From Hyposmocoma kahamanoa (taxonomy: Eukaryota; Arthropoda; Insecta; Lepidoptera; Cosmopterigidae): 64,000 nt of DNA. The notes beneath the pieces were generated by a model that made no database searches, had not been told where the DNA came from, and saw only the letters and a program-made list of their open reading frames with translations. The DNA lies in assembly GCF_003589595.1 (NCBI RefSeq), contig NW_020654422.1:20197488-20261487 (forward strand). The letters run 5' to 3'. The position numbers and the translations under genes are program-made. The stretch's first letter is position 1; every line of letters starts with the position of its first letter. Positions 44,301 to 57,129 of the stretch are shown here, one piece after another.

Positions 44301-47300
44301 GCTTATCTCTTAATGTATAGACGGATTCTATCTATTAAATTTGATTGATTAACCTTCGCATTCAAATTCGCGTGTGCCGAGAAATCGCTGATAGAGCAGC
44401 TCTTAATTGACGTTCACGCGCGGTTTCAGACATGATTTACACTTAAGTGATACGTAAGTCTCACCAGCAGATATTAAGTTCTGTTGACGGTGTAATATTT
44501 CACTGAGCTGTATTAGCGTCGGTTAAGGCATCTCTGCGAACCTGATCGTGCTTTATCAGATACATCCTGTCTCATCGCAGATTTATATCCCAGTTAGTTT
44601 AATTGCAACAAGACTTTCCAAGTTCGCATCGACATAGCCTTGGTTGGATGTAAATGTATAGTCGGAGCAATGTATCATGTCAAGACGCGGCCGCCCGCCG
44701 TTGATAAGATTGCCAGACAAAGGAAGTCCACCCATATCACTACCACCAAGTGAACCTTCATTTACTACCCTGCAATCTCGCTACGCCATTCTCAATTTAA
44801 CCGTAGCGACTCAGAGTTCACCTTACCCTGCACTACCTTTATTAGACTCCAACATCAACGTCTGCTTCGTTAAAGGACACTCAGCTTTATTTATGTTGAC
44901 ATACTGGCAATGTTACCTTATTTGTTGTTACTGGTCCCGTTGTCGCGACACAAAAACGGACCATGCTGTCTTATGAATAAAGTTCAAATTTAGACAAGGG
45001 TTGCTTCACCCCTGAGGCGTGCTGTGCAAATGTGAACTTTTTTGCGAAAGGTTGTAGGGCTGAATTTTTTGTGCGTGAAGAATATATGGAGAGCTTAGCC
45101 GGCGGTTTCCGGCGACCGATAAGCGGACGACGGGGCTAAGGCGGTCCGTCACGCGACCTGTCCACTAATTTATGTTGCGCTGATTTCAGATATACCAGCT
45201 AGTCAGTCGCTAGTCGCTACCCTTCCCTCAAACACTCGTAGTGTTTTTATGGGTCGTTATGTTAATGCATTGTCTAGGCTAACGTACGTAAAACAAATAA
45301 GGAAACGCTCACAAATCTGCATACAGTGTTGTCTTCGGTCACATTAGAAATTGAAATGGGCCAAGTTGAAAATAGATTTTCAAGAAAATGCTATAAAGGG
45401 TGAATAATTGGAACGAATGAAGCTAGATTACAGAGTAGATAATAAGCGGAAAGTGCAACGTTACAGCTCGTTAGAAAGCTCGGCGGGCGCCTTCATTAGT
45501 GTTTACGAGTAAATAGAGAAAAAATAAAGCGACTGACTGCGGCCGGGGCGAGGCTGCTTGCCTCCTGGAACAGGGTAAAGTGGCGAGGCGTAGCAATCCA
45601 CGTAACAGAATATCCTCACCGATTCACCATCCGCTAATGGTCAAAACAACATGAAGGTGCACCATTAATCTTACTATCTCATTGTACATATTTCTTTGTC
45701 TAAATCCATTAAATTAATTACAGCCATTTGGGGAGCCGACTTCGTATTTATTAGGCTCGTTATCATTCATTGAATCTTCCGATAGAGGAGTAGTACTTGG
45801 TAAATTGGAAGAAATGCCGAGACGGCCGCGCCGCTGTGATAGATGCCCGACTTACACGTAAATGGGGGGCCAAATTAGCTGTCTGCCGAAGAATGCAGTT
45901 ACGCTGGTGACTGATTCCCGCAGATGGATTTCAAGGGGAAGGGATTCGGTGAGTGTGACTAAGATTCATAGGTGTCATCGGGTCTGTCGATAAGGGCTCC
46001 CGAAATTGGGAAATTCCTTTCGGTATTAGGCGAGGTGCAATGAGCGTGAGAATGAGTAACGAGGCTATAAGACCGTAACATTGTTGACATAGCTCGTTAG
46101 GGCGCAAGGTGCGGTGCACGCGGGAGCCACCGCCTCCAGTGCTCTTTTCTTTTGTAGAGATTTGAGTGCAGCCTATACCGAGGCGCTCGGGGCCACCGGC
46201 AATGTTTATTAGTTGCGGACGAGTACGACAATGGACTGGTGGCCACTGATTCGTGGTAAGCTCGTCAGATGGCCGATATCCTCGCGACCCGACTTCATTA
46301 ACCTTTACCCGTCCACGGAGGCATTAATTATCCGTAATAGAAACAAACAAAACGAACTCCAACAGATAAATGGGTCGAGATAGTTATTTAATTGTCTTAT
46401 CTGCGACGCGGCGCGAGTCGTGGCTCGTCTCCGTCCTGGGGGATGGAATAATGCAGATTCATTTGCCGTTTACGTCTTAACTTTTGTCAAAAGTTTCCTT
46501 TTGGTATCGGCCCGATTCCCCTTCGCGCTAATGAACGATTCACAAACGAGATTCGAGCGGTAAATTAATGTTTTGTGTAATTGGTTCTATAACAATGTAA
46601 TTTGCTGGGTGTAATCAAAGGCGGGGCTGCGATATTAATGTCGCGGATACATCATGTTTTATTGTCGGGTGTTCGTGTCGAAAGCGCGAATCGGTTGATG
46701 CCGACCATTTCTCAAGTGCCACCGTTATGACGCGTCGTAATCTCCATCTAAAAACTGAGCATCTCGAGTATAGGGTGTTGAGGGACGCGGCAATGGTCGG
46801 TAAAAAGCGATCCGTACGCTGAGGATATTTATTCAACGCCGTGGAGACATGTCGCGTCACATGTCCACACGGAAGCGGTCATATTTTTCGTCGCCGCTTT
46901 TTTCAGGAGCGGAAGTGTGAGCCACGCCGTCGGCGATGCCCTGATAGAGATTGATGATGCTCGCCTCGGTCCCCCGCCCCACCTTTGCCCCTCGCGCCTC
47001 TTTGAGCTTACGCGATTACACGCCGACCAGAGGGGATTCGCATATATCCAAATTACGCTCCCAATGGACGTTTCTTACGTGGATAACTATCTGGTAATAA
47101 TCCGTCTGCGTATCAGTGGTTACGACCTTCGTTGGGCGCACTTTGCTGAAAACACTCCTTGTTTCCACGGGGAAAAGAATAGGGACTTTAAATATGAATG
47201 CTCTGAATTTGATAGCGTGTGATACTATCGTAGCTCCATTGTGTTGGGATCGAAGGGCTTTGGCTCGTATGCCAGTAATATTTATAATGCACATGCTGTC

Positions 47301-47903
47301 GCAATGTCAATATTGCCTTCCTTTTTGTAGATAACTACTCACCCCTAAAAGACCTGTGAAATGTCGTTCCTTCGGATATCTGTGCATTGCGTGCTATAAA
47401 AACTGTTATAGTTTTAAATATGTGTAATTTGATGCGATACTATAGTGATTTGTGAGTGAGAGGTTTCACTTTTGAAATGAAAAAGTGCACAAATGATGGA
47501 GCTTGTGGCGGTGTGATGTGCGCGTTTGACACTGCTTGATGCAACGCCGCCATCTTGAATCCCGTTGAGAGGTATTCGACACCGACTGAGTGGCTCATTC
47601 ACGCTCCCGCAGTACACAAGGACCGCCATTATATCGCGCGAAAAAATGTGCATTTTCTTTGCGTAATTGGCCGTGAACCCTTCTGGTAAAAAATAACGAT
47701 CCACGCTGACGGTGCAACGCTATCTTGGGCCTTGTGGCGGGGTGAGGTAAGCCGACGAGGGCACTCAATTGCGGTAAAATCATATCGCGTATGAAATAAA
47801 TCTGCGTAGAGTCGGGCACCTCTGGGCGTATCGGGTTACACCCTCGATTTGCGGGTTATTTGCATTTTAAAATAAAACGCTGGCTTGGGATTTGACGTGA
47901 CGT

Positions 47904-47920
47904 TGACAGGTGCGCTGTCA
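47904..47920. promoter_or_regulatory. Inverted TGACAG pair (TALE homeodomain type)
   Basis: TGACAG-GTGCG-CTGTCA is a perfect inverted pair of the Meis/Homothorax hexamer with a 5-base spacer. It lies in the repeat-free block. Binding is inferred from the motif only. Confidence 0.3.
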
Positions 47921-48826
47921 TGTTACGTTTCTGTTTTTAATTGCTTCGTTTGCTTTGCGACTTGATTAATCATCCAAGTTTATTTTAAATCTTCCTTCGC
48001 AATGCAAACATGCTTTGCGAGGCGATATTATCGGAACGGGATGTAATGGTTCGACAAAACGACTGACCTTATTTCCTCTCAGGTAGCATGATTTAATAAA
48101 AGGTATTATAGAAAGAAAACACAAAGATTTGCTTTCGTTTGCGGATATTTCTTTCTTGTTTGTTTTCTCCGTTCCAACATCTGCTTATTTCACGAAATTT
48201 GGCGAGCGACTTGGCGGCAAACAAGTCGGGCTCGGGGTCGACCCGTCGGAAATACATCCAGAGGTCAAGCGTACTCGGGGCCCCTTTGTGGCCAAATAGA
48301 TATAGCGCTGTGTGCATTAGCGGCGGTCGCTTTTCTTACATTTTTTCTTGAGGATGGACCCTTCGGGTTTCCGGTAGGGTTCGCATCGCTCCTCGATTAA
48401 ATGCATGTCATTTTGATTTATACATGCAATTATTAAACATCACACGGAACTCTCATCTGTCCGATTACTCGGAGGGTCGCGCTTTTAACCGCAACAGAGA
48501 ATTCAAATTTATCTAAAGCAAACAGTATTAACATATTGTGTGCGTTGTGAGTTTTGGCTTAAACCAAATATTTGTTTGCAGTCTAATTAATTACTCCAGT
48601 ATTTTAATAAACGTAATTGTGTTTTCTGAGCTGTGCAAATACTACCTTATACGGTCCAGTTGTAGGACATCTGTTACGCCTGCTTTATGTCGCACAAACT
48701 TTGAAATAGCTGCTTTATTTAGATAGTACCTAGTGGTAATTTAATTCAACATCAAAATATAATAAACAATATTTTATTTATCGAGTTCTTAGGTTTTCGC
48801 GATTGTTACACATAGGAAATGAAACT

Positions 48827-48952
48827 ATTTTTCCGGATTTAAATCGCGTATATTTGTTTTTTTAAACAAACCGACGTTTCGGGCCCTTTACAGGTCCCAT
48901 GGTCAACCGTGACCGAAACGATTTAAATCCGGAAAAATAGTTTCATTTCCTA
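48827..48952. repeat. Dispersed repeat G, copy 2, with inverted ends
   Basis: It begins AGGAAATGAAACTATTTTTC, then CGGATTTAAATCG, and ends with the exact inverse, so about 33 bp are inverted here. Inside are GACGTTTCGGGCCCTTTACA and CCCATGGTCAACCGTGACC. Confidence 0.65.
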
Positions 48953-49145
48953 ATATTTTATTTATTACATTTTGATTTATTTGACATTCGATTTGATTTG
49001 ACATTATTTGGTTTCGTACATGAAACCAAATAATGTCGTAACTTAAAAATGGCGGAATTAAGAAAATACTATTTCAGAGATTAAAAAAGAATACTGATTG
49101 GATGTTATTGCAAATAATAGGTTTATTTTTATTTACACATAACAT

Positions 49146-49476
49146 TTAGTAGCAGTAGAACTGCTTGTGAAAGAGTTTGTTCAGGGAAGTACTGCCACTT
49201 TACCTATTTCTGCCGCCAAGCAGTAATGGGAAGCATTACCGCGTTTCGGTGTGAAGGGTAAGGGTGCTGGTGAAACTACAGGCACATGGGACTTGTCAAC
49301 TTATGTCTCAGGGTGACGGGCGAAGTGGCATTGCCCCACACTTAACGATTTAAAGCTTTGAGTAGCTTCAGATCTTCGCGAATTAAATCTATGTGTGGCA
49401 CTGCAACTGATATGGACAGGCGTGTAGCTTACCATCAGGCGCACGACTTGTCAGTCCCGTGACTTAATATTATAAA
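49146..49476 (-). repeat. Dispersed repeat D, complete minus-strand copy
   Basis: From TAGTAGCAGTAGAACTGCTT through AAGTACTGCCACTTTACCTA and GGGTGACGGGCGAAGTGG to CGACTTGTCAGTCCCGTGAC. An A-rich run of about 8 bases follows. Confidence 0.75.
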
Positions 49477-49490
49477 AAAAAGTTTTTTTT

Positions 49491-49660
49491 GCCCCGCACT
49501 AGGGAAATCCTGTATCGCGGGCGCCATGGGCACATACACAGATGACCACAAATTACACCCAAACTCACGAGAGATATAAATGTAGGCCATACAAATATTT
49601 GTCCTGGCCCGGGAATCGAACCCGCAACTTCTGCGTGTCAGACTAACATGGTGACCGTTA
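49491..49660 (-). mobile_element. tRNA-derived SINE, type 3, truncated copy
   Basis: GCCCCGCACTAGGGAAATCC through GGAATCGAACCCGCAACTT to AACATGGTGACCGTTA. It lacks the ATA-repeat tail and starts right after the poly(A)-like end of repeat D at 49476. A tail-only fragment (ATAACGCACACACTCAACAT) lies at 51815-51836. Confidence 0.7.
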
Positions 49661-50165
49661 TCCAGTCATATACACGATTATACATTTATTGGCTTAATTT
49701 GCGATCATTGTTTAGATTTGTGTAAAGTGCCTAACCGACATTACACCGGCGTGGTAAATGCTGCTAGACAAGACCTGTAGTTTATTATGCATCAATACCG
49801 GTTTTCTATTACCATGCATTATTAAAAAGAGAACAAATATAAAACTTCATCATTCCGTACCACAAACTATTCCACCACCGGTTCGAAAGGTCGACAGATT
49901 GCCACACAAAAAAGGGGATAAAAAACCACCGTATGGCCACGGCACTTCAGTTTAAAACCCATTTACAAATGTAAACGGAGAGTTGGGTCCCCATCGATCT
50001 TGGCACAGGACGAACGATAGCCTTGTGATATGCAAGATGACACAATGAGATGGCCCCGAATCCATTCCTTAAGACCCCTGCTAGGTCCCTATAATAGTTT
50101 TTTTTCGTTTCGCGCCATATTTTACCAGTTAGGGTTGTGCTCATATGATACGAGTATGATGGAGC

Positions 50166-50678
50166 CATCGAATATATAACCAGAAATAGAGACGAAATAT
50201 CATTTAATTTGTTTGAAAACTATTCTGCCATATCATTACTGCGACAACTGCGCTTCGATTGGCCAGTCCGGATTCGAAACAATTGACGGGTGTCGTCAAT
50301 TGTTTCGCTTCAAATCGACCAGTTAACTTGAGCTTTGCTACAACGGATGAAAATTGCAAAATTGCATATTTAATATTTAATTACCGATGAAATTTGATTC
50401 CGTTTGTTTTGTAAATAGATGTTTTGCTGTTTTCCCCACACCACCGAACGGAATAGCATGCCATTGTTAGAGTTATATATCTTTATTACAATAAAAGCAG
50501 AATATTTTAGGAATATACTGAGACGTTAGGAATATACTGTTGGCGTTGTACTATTTCAGCTTTCTAATTTGTAATTTCAGTGGAAACGAAGTTGGTATTT
50601 ATAAGTGATGTGCCACTGATGAGTTACCAGGAATATATAGCCCTTATTTCGTCTCTATTTCTGATTATATACTCGATG
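50166..50678. mobile_element. hAT-like MITE family M2, copy 1
   Basis: A 513-bp element whose ends CATCGAATATATAACCAGAA and TCTGATTATATACTCGATG are inverse, about 30 bp. It is flanked by the perfect 8-bp duplication GATGGAGC (50158-50165, 50679-50686). An internal palindrome, ACAATTGACGGGTGTCGTCA, is also present. No coding capacity. Confidence 0.88.
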
Positions 50679-50958
50679 GATGGAGCTCTAGTATTGACAT
50701 TATATTGTTATTTCGCCCTAAAATAATATCCCTGTAATGCGAATGCCTTTTGAATTATGAAAGTGGTAAATGAGGCATGTTTACCAAACACCACACCAGC
50801 ATTATTTTATTCCTCTATACATGAATCACTCAAAAAAATCGTTACGCTTAGCGGGAATCTATGGTTTTCTCCTTTCGTCGTTTTCCATTTTTCTTCCTTA
50901 TTCTTCTAACTCATGGTTTCTATAGAATAGCGAGCTATCTCAATAACATGTAATTAAT

Positions 50959-51092
50959 CAGAGCTTTAAATCGCAATGATCTATGGGACACTGCCACTGC
51001 GCCCGTCACCCTGAGACATAAGTTGACAAGTCCAATATGCCTGTAACATCACCAGCACCTTTACCCTTCGAAACCGAAACGCAGTAATGCCC
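50959..51092 (+). repeat. Dispersed repeat D fragment
   Basis: TCAGAGCTTTAAATCGCAAT, GACATAAGTTGACAAGTCC and CACCAGCACCTTTACCCTTC identify it. Left part missing. Confidence 0.65.
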
Positions 51093-51215
51093 AACAAATC
51101 GTATAGGTACCGGTCCAATTTATTGCGTAACCAAAAGGAAGCTCAGTGTCTTCATCGTCATCATTGTTATTTGAGCCAAAAGTCTACTGGTCACAGGCCT
51201 TCCACAAAGAACGCC

Positions 51216-51356
51216 GCAAGTCGTGCGCCTGATGGTAAGCCACACGCCTGTCCATAACAGTTGCAGTGCTACTCGGGTCTTTAAATCGCAAAGATATGAG
51301 ATAAGTTGACAAGTCTCGTGTATCTGTAATTTTGCCAGCACCCTACCCTTCAAATT
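51216..51356 (+). repeat. Dispersed repeat D fragment
   Basis: CAAGTCGTGCGCCTGATGGT through TCCATAACAGTTGCAGTGC to CCAGCACCCTACCCTTCAA. Right end missing. Confidence 0.65.
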
Positions 51357-52080
51357 AGGATCTCGGTGTCTTATTTACAATAAAATTTAACAGTTTTTGA
51401 ATACAATTGTGTAATAAATAAAAAACTTAATGATATCATTCGTTTGGGCCATTATTCTTCAAAAGTAGCGACGTATTTTTTTATGGCAGGCTCTTCTAAA
51501 TACTCGCCTAAATATGTAACTAGTATTCTCAACTATTCTAACATCTCTTAAAGGGTTTTTATGAAGGTTATATCGGCTATGTGTCACATTTTGCTACGAA
51601 CCGCCATCGCACCCGCCGCTTATGTGTAAGTACATATTTGATGCAAACTCACTAAGGATTGATGGTTCTTGTCCCATTTTTTTTTTCGGATTCAAAAGAC
51701 CTACCATTTATGTTCGTAGTGGCAAGGAAGAATATAAATATGAGAGTTGGGAAACATCGCAAATCGCGACTTTGTGTAAGTTTTTCCTTAATAATTTAAT
51801 CTGACGCACACACTAATAACGCACACACTCAACATAGTAGTCTCAGACGTCGTAGATGTCGCACGTTTAATGATAAAGTGGCATAATTCGGAAACAAATT
51901 TTTGCAAACAAAAAATTTTTTGGTCTAGTACTTGGTAGTTACAGGACCGTATTTGATATGAAAAATGGTATATTTTGTATGTAAATTTTTTTTCAGTTGC
52001 TCAAACGTGTAGCTTTTCGAATAAATCGCTTTTGTCAGTTGCGTCACTATTATTATAACTAAAAATTTAATTATAGTCCA

Positions 52081-52085
<5 letters not shown>

Positions 52086-52113
<28 letters not shown>
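52086..52113. repeat. TA dinucleotide microsatellite
   Basis: An uninterrupted run of TA following TATATGTATA. Confidence 0.85.
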
Positions 52114-52118
<5 letters not shown>

Positions 52119-53318
52119 GTATATAGGCAAGTACTAAAACTTTTGGCGCACCATCCATTACCTCAGATATTTTTTTGTATCAAGAATTTAATATTTCACT
52201 GTCGATACAATATGATTAGAAGGGTGCAAAAAGTATGCATCATAAGAGGGGGAACTATCAATTTGTATGAAAAGTTCATTAGTTCCGGGGTTTTTGCACT
52301 GTCTTCTGGGGATATTGATCGAAGTAAGGGTTGTGGGGTGTCAGTGTCGCCGTGTCATTTATCAACGCAATTTCAAGAAATTCTTCAAGACCCGTGTGAG
52401 TTTTTGGATCATATATCCTGTGTTGTAAAATTTCTCTTTTTTTTTACCTGACTGCGGACAGCAAAACAAGGCTCATGGCCCCATGCTAATTTATACGTCT
52501 TTGCAAAGTTTTATGAAGCCCTCCCAAGATATTAATTTTACAGTTTAAGAAAGAGTAACGTATACACGTGTACAAAACAAAAATAACGGTCTGAAAGTGA
52601 TATGTTTGGGGATGGACGGAAGGACATCTTAAATAATTGTATAATGTTTTGCGAGAATGAGTGCGAGTCCACCTGTTCATAAATATTGCCTTCCATATCA
52701 TGTTTTTAGTATTGTTGTTTTGTTTCTTTATTTTTTTTAATATTATCTATTTTAGACTCTCGCCTCTCCTACGGTGGAAAAGATAAATTATTACTGTTAT
52801 TACTGTTATTATTATTGTTCTTGCTAATTACTGTAATTAGATATGTCCGTTGTAATTAGGATAAATAAATAAATAAAAAAATAATAAATAAATTAGCACG
52901 GAACCAGCTCGAACCCATCAGGATTAAATCTATGCAATAAGAGCGAGAAAAACAATTCGCTTTTCATTTTCGCTCGGACCGCCGAGTTTTCGTTCTTACT
53001 ATATGGATATTTTAGTAATAGAAGAGCTCCATGTGAAAAGTTCGTCCAGAGAAGTACTTTCTCTAGGCCATGCAAAACTCTTCTCTCCTCCATTCATCAA
53101 GTCCGTTTGTAATGTCTATAAAAATATGTCATAAGTTAACTCCATAACAGCAATACCCAGCCACAATAGTTTTACATCATATTTGCAAAAAAAAATTAGT
53201 AAAAGTAAGAGTTAAAGTTACTACAACGTAAACGATAAATAAATATATATTTAAACGATAAACAAATATGTTCCAATTAAAATAATTTATGTACACAATA
53301 TATTTAGTTGACATACAT

Positions 53319-53544
53319 CATTGACTTACAATTATATGGACGTCGGGTCCGCGCTAAAAAGTGTCCACTTGCAAGGCGCTAAAATCGTATACAGAGCGCC
53401 AAACTCCGCTTTAGTCTTCATTTGTTCTACTGACAGCGCGATACTGCGATGACATTACAATTTAAATTTCGAATAGGTTGACTTGGGACATTTTTTTCGT
53501 GGTTTTTGTATTAGACCCGTCGTCCATTTATTTGTAAGTCAATG
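53319..53544 (+). mobile_element. hAT-like MITE family M1, copy 3 (internally deleted)
   Basis: 226 bp, ends intact (CATTGACTTACAATTATATG and TTTATTTGTAAGTCAATG), perfect 8-bp duplication ACATACAT (53311-53318, 53545-53552). Compared with copies 1 and 2, it lacks blocks around GCGAAGCAAGCAAAATTAG and the ACGTTTTAGC segment. Confidence 0.92.
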
Positions 53545-53751
53545 ACATACATGTATAAATACTAGGCATAAATGCTACCGCAATATTTTGTTATTATTAT
53601 TAATTTTATTTTGTTTGTTAATAGCATATATAGATATTTATTAATCTTTCAAAATAATATTATAGTATTAGAATAGTTTTATTTGAGATTTAAGAATTGT
53701 CTTTTTGTAGAAATTGTATTTTGTTTCTTGTAAGGTTTTTGGAGATTTTTT

Positions 53752-54012
53752 TTTATAACATCAAGTGACGGGACGACCAAGTCGTGCGCCTGATGGTAAG
53801 CTATACGCCTGTCCATAACAGTTACAGTGCCACTCAGAGCTTTAAATTGCAAAGATCCGAGGGGAACTACCACAGCGCCCGTCACCCTGAGATATAAGTT
53901 GACAAGTCCCATGTGCCTATAATTTCACTAGCGCCCTTATCATTGAAAACCGGAACACAGTAATGCTGACATTACTGCTTGGCGGCAGAAATAGGTAAGG
54001 TGGCAGTACTTC
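53752..54012 (+). repeat. Dispersed repeat D, near-complete copy
   Basis: TTTATAACATCAAGTGACGG through CAGAGCTTTAAATTGCAAAG to GTAAGGTGGCAGTACTTC. The last ~40 bp (CGAACTCTTTCACAAGG) are missing. Confidence 0.7.
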
Positions 54013-55072
54013 ATTACATTGTAAACTTTTGGGAATGCAATAAAGTAAAATGCAAAAAAGTGCAGTTAACCGAAAAAACCGAGTTACCGCCCATTTTCGA
54101 ACCCGGTTATCAGCATGAAATACTCGGGTATTTCGGGATATTCGGTTTTGTCTTACTAGTATTAAAACGTATCGTGATTAATAATGATGAAATACACGCT
54201 GACTAAATGCTAGGATCTCTGGTATCTTACTTATTTACGACTGCAATATAGCGACATCATCAGAGAAGAGTTGTTTGAGCAATAAAACAACAATAACTGA
54301 TGCCTTTTTTAGTTTTCTGATATTTTTAAGTACTTATTTGGGTGACAATAGAAAAATATCCGAAAAAACCGAATATCCGAGTAATCGAAAAAATCGGTTT
54401 TCAAAATCACTCGGTGTCGATAAGAACTTAAAACCGTTCTATCGACCAGTGGTCAAAATGGACATTATCTAACTTCTGAGTGATTAGAAAGTTGGCATGT
54501 TTTCAATTTTTTGCCGAAAAGCCGAGAAGTTTCTGCACCTTTAAAAAAGCTCAAAGTTTATAATTTTTTATTTAACGAAAATACAGAAGGTTTCGTCGTT
54601 GACCTCAAGTTGACATTACCTGTTAAAACAAAGGAAGACGAACACGTCGTCTGCCAGCAAAGCAAAACACAGCAGACTGAAAGCGGTCACAAAACTTCTA
54701 GAATGTGAGTTTAATGTATATATACCCTAGTCTTGACAAACTACTTGCAAACTACTCAATCAAATGTAAACTAAATCTTATGTATATATACATTATATGT
54801 ATAACAGAGTACTGTATGCATAGTTAATTCGTCCCCTAAGGCATTTTGCGGTCGTTAATGACGTCATCCATCAAGTCAATTTGACAGGCGCAGTTGCAAC
54901 TTGGATCTTATTGTGTATTGTACAAATATTACTTACATTTAATTATTGTATTCTAACACTGGTAGGGATTTGGAGAATTTTGAATCTTTTACTACTTGAT
55001 ATAAGATAGTGTTTTTGAAACAAGAATTTGTTCGAAAATCACGTGTTAGAATGGCACCGAAAGAAAAGAGAG

Positions 55073-55381
55073 TAATTTAGTAGCAGTAGAGCTCCTTGTG
55101 AAGGAGTTCGTTTATCCTGGGAAGTACTGCCGCCTTACCTATTTCTGTCGCCAAGCAGCAATGCGAACATTACAGCGTTCCGATGTTGAAGAGTAAAGGT
55201 GCTGGCTGGCGAAATTACGGGCACGTGGGACTTGTCTCAAGGTGACAGGCGCAGTGGCAGTGCCCATCACATATGTATTTGCGATTCAAAGCTCAGAGTG
55301 GCACTGCAACTGTCATGGACAGGCGTGTAGCTTACCACCAGTCACACGACTTGTTCGTCCCGTCACTTGATATTATAAAAA
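55073..55381 (-). repeat. Dispersed repeat D, complete minus-strand copy
   Basis: TAGTAGCAGTAGAGCTCCTT to CGACTTGTTCGTCCCGTCAC, then TTGATATTATAAAA. This and 49146-49476 define the full length of about 310 bp. Confidence 0.75.
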
Positions 55382-55916
55382 AAAGTTATAATGTGAAAAA
55401 AATTGAAGACACTATTAAGGGTATTATTATTATTAGTGTGTGATCAGAGATAGTGACCAGAAGTTGACATATTGTGGTCATCAGCATTTACAACCACAGA
55501 CCACTGCAAGAATCGACGGTCTTTAATCGTATTTTCCTAGGAGGAGTAAGTTCGGTGTGCCCATTTTACAGTGCAATATTGTCTTAGGAGATGCAGAAGC
55601 GTCCCATCGGAATCTATAGTCTCCAGTCTCGCTTAATTTGTCGTTGAACAATGCTTAATCAAACTACGGTGTACGGAGAACCCTAGCCAGCGTTCAGAGT
55701 TATTCAAACTCAACGCCAGAACCTCCGGTCCTGAAAGCTTTAATCAGGGCTCTCGAGTGTACATATTGATCATCAGAGGGATAAGATAAGCAAAAATGAA
55801 AAGATTACAATTACAAAACGTTTCTTCTAAGTGTTCTATTAAATTAATAATAATTTCGGGATTTTTGAGAGTACTAACCACTTTACATGTATTACTTCCA
55901 TGAAGTTAGGTATATC

Positions 55917-56437
55917 CATCGAGTGTATAACCAGAAACAGAGACGAAATAAGGGCTATCCATCCCTGGTAAATCATCAGGCAAATGGGCCTCATGTCACT
56001 TTTAAATATCAACTGTCGTTTGCGCTGAAATCACAAATTAGAAAGCTGAAATAGTACAGCACCAACAACTGACCTATGTGTACGTCGCCGTATATTCCAA
56101 AAAAATTCTGTATTTATTTTAATAAAGATAATATCTCTAACAAGGCGGGGTTGTTCCTTTCGGGGTGTGGGAAAAACAGCAAAACATCTAATTACAAAAC
56201 GAACAGAATCACATTTCATCGGTAATTAAATATTAAATATGTAATTTTTCAATTTTCGTCCACTATAGCAACAAGTTAAACTGGTCGATTTGATGTGAAA
56301 CAATTGACGACACTAGTCAATTGTTTCCAATTCGGGCTGGTCAATCGTGGCGCAGTTGTCACCGTAATGATTTGGCAGAATAGTTTTCAAGCAAATTAAA
56401 TGACATTTCGTCTCTATTTCTGATTATATACTCGACG
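55917..56437. mobile_element. hAT-like MITE family M2, copy 2
   Basis: A 521-bp element in the opposite orientation to copy 1. The ends CATCGAGTGTATAACCAGAA and TCTGATTATATACTCGACG are inverse. The flanks GGTATATC and GGTAAATA agree at 6 of 8 positions, a decayed duplication. Confidence 0.8.
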
Positions 56438-56477
56438 GGTAAATATGATGATTATATATATGGTAAGAAACCGTTTC

Positions 56478-56531
56478 TGATGTGGAGCCGAAAACAATCA
56501 GATATTTCATTCTGTTTTCGGCTCCACATCA
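56478..56531. repeat. Perfect 19-bp inverted repeat with 16-base loop
   Basis: TGATGTGGAGCCGAAAACA (56478-56496) and its exact reverse complement (56513-56531). It could form a stable hairpin, but no other copy was noticed in the window. Confidence 0.7.
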
Positions 56532-57129
56532 AAATTTTTCGTACTTGGTATACAAAGCACGAAACATTTTGAAATTAATATCAAGTTTCAAAACACGACG
56601 AAATAAAATAGACACGCACATGTGCCCTCTATAATTAAGTTCACCGCTGTCTTGCAACTGACGTCTACGATATTAATACTCTTCTGGAGACACAGGCTTC
56701 CATCAAACTTACACGCATAAATCCAGCTGGAAACCGGCAAAACTCATCAACTGGGGCAAATAATTCATTTGACAACGTTTTACCCGTTTACGTAACCGAT
56801 GCTGGCGAATAGATATCCCATATAGAGCAATTTACCGTTATACCGTAGCGAAGCCACCCGAAGACTAATCCAGATTAGTAATCATACGCTGAACCTATTA
56901 CCGTATCATGTGTGAACTGTGAAATCGCTTGTTTCGATACCTCAATGTTTGGCAACTTGGCAACCCCACGGCTTCAGACGTCTCCTGCCAAATATTGTCG
57001 GTCAAAATATTCAGATGAAAAAGGTTTGCCATCAATATTTTATGTGTCCTATAAAACTTCTCTCCTGAATTGGATATAGAACCTATTTCTGTTTTAGAAA
57101 GCACAATGCTCGCTTCTTCCACATTCAGC

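Larger units (their letters stand above)
41150..48520. other. Repeat-free GC-richer block, candidate conserved regulatory region
   Basis: About 7.4 kb with markedly more G+C than the flanks. None of the MITE, SINE, D, R or G repeats found on both sides occurs here. TAAT-rich homeodomain-type motifs sit in GC-rich surroundings, for example GTAATTAC at 42410-42417. Open frames are short and start from non-ATG codons. This looks like a set of conserved non-coding elements in the presumed 5' intron of Ten-m, a developmentally patterned gene. Conservation itself cannot be seen from one sequence. Confidence 0.45.
48530..57120. other. Repeat-rich tract in the presumed Ten-m 5' intron
   Basis: No gene was recognised. 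Listed repeats fill about a third (48827-48952, 49146-49660, 50166-50678, 50959-51356, 53319-53544, 53752-54012, 55073-55381, 55917-56437). 51840-53300 is AT-rich with a TA dinucleotide run at about 52086-52113. 54020-55070 and 55390-55900 show nothing firm. Confidence 0.5.
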
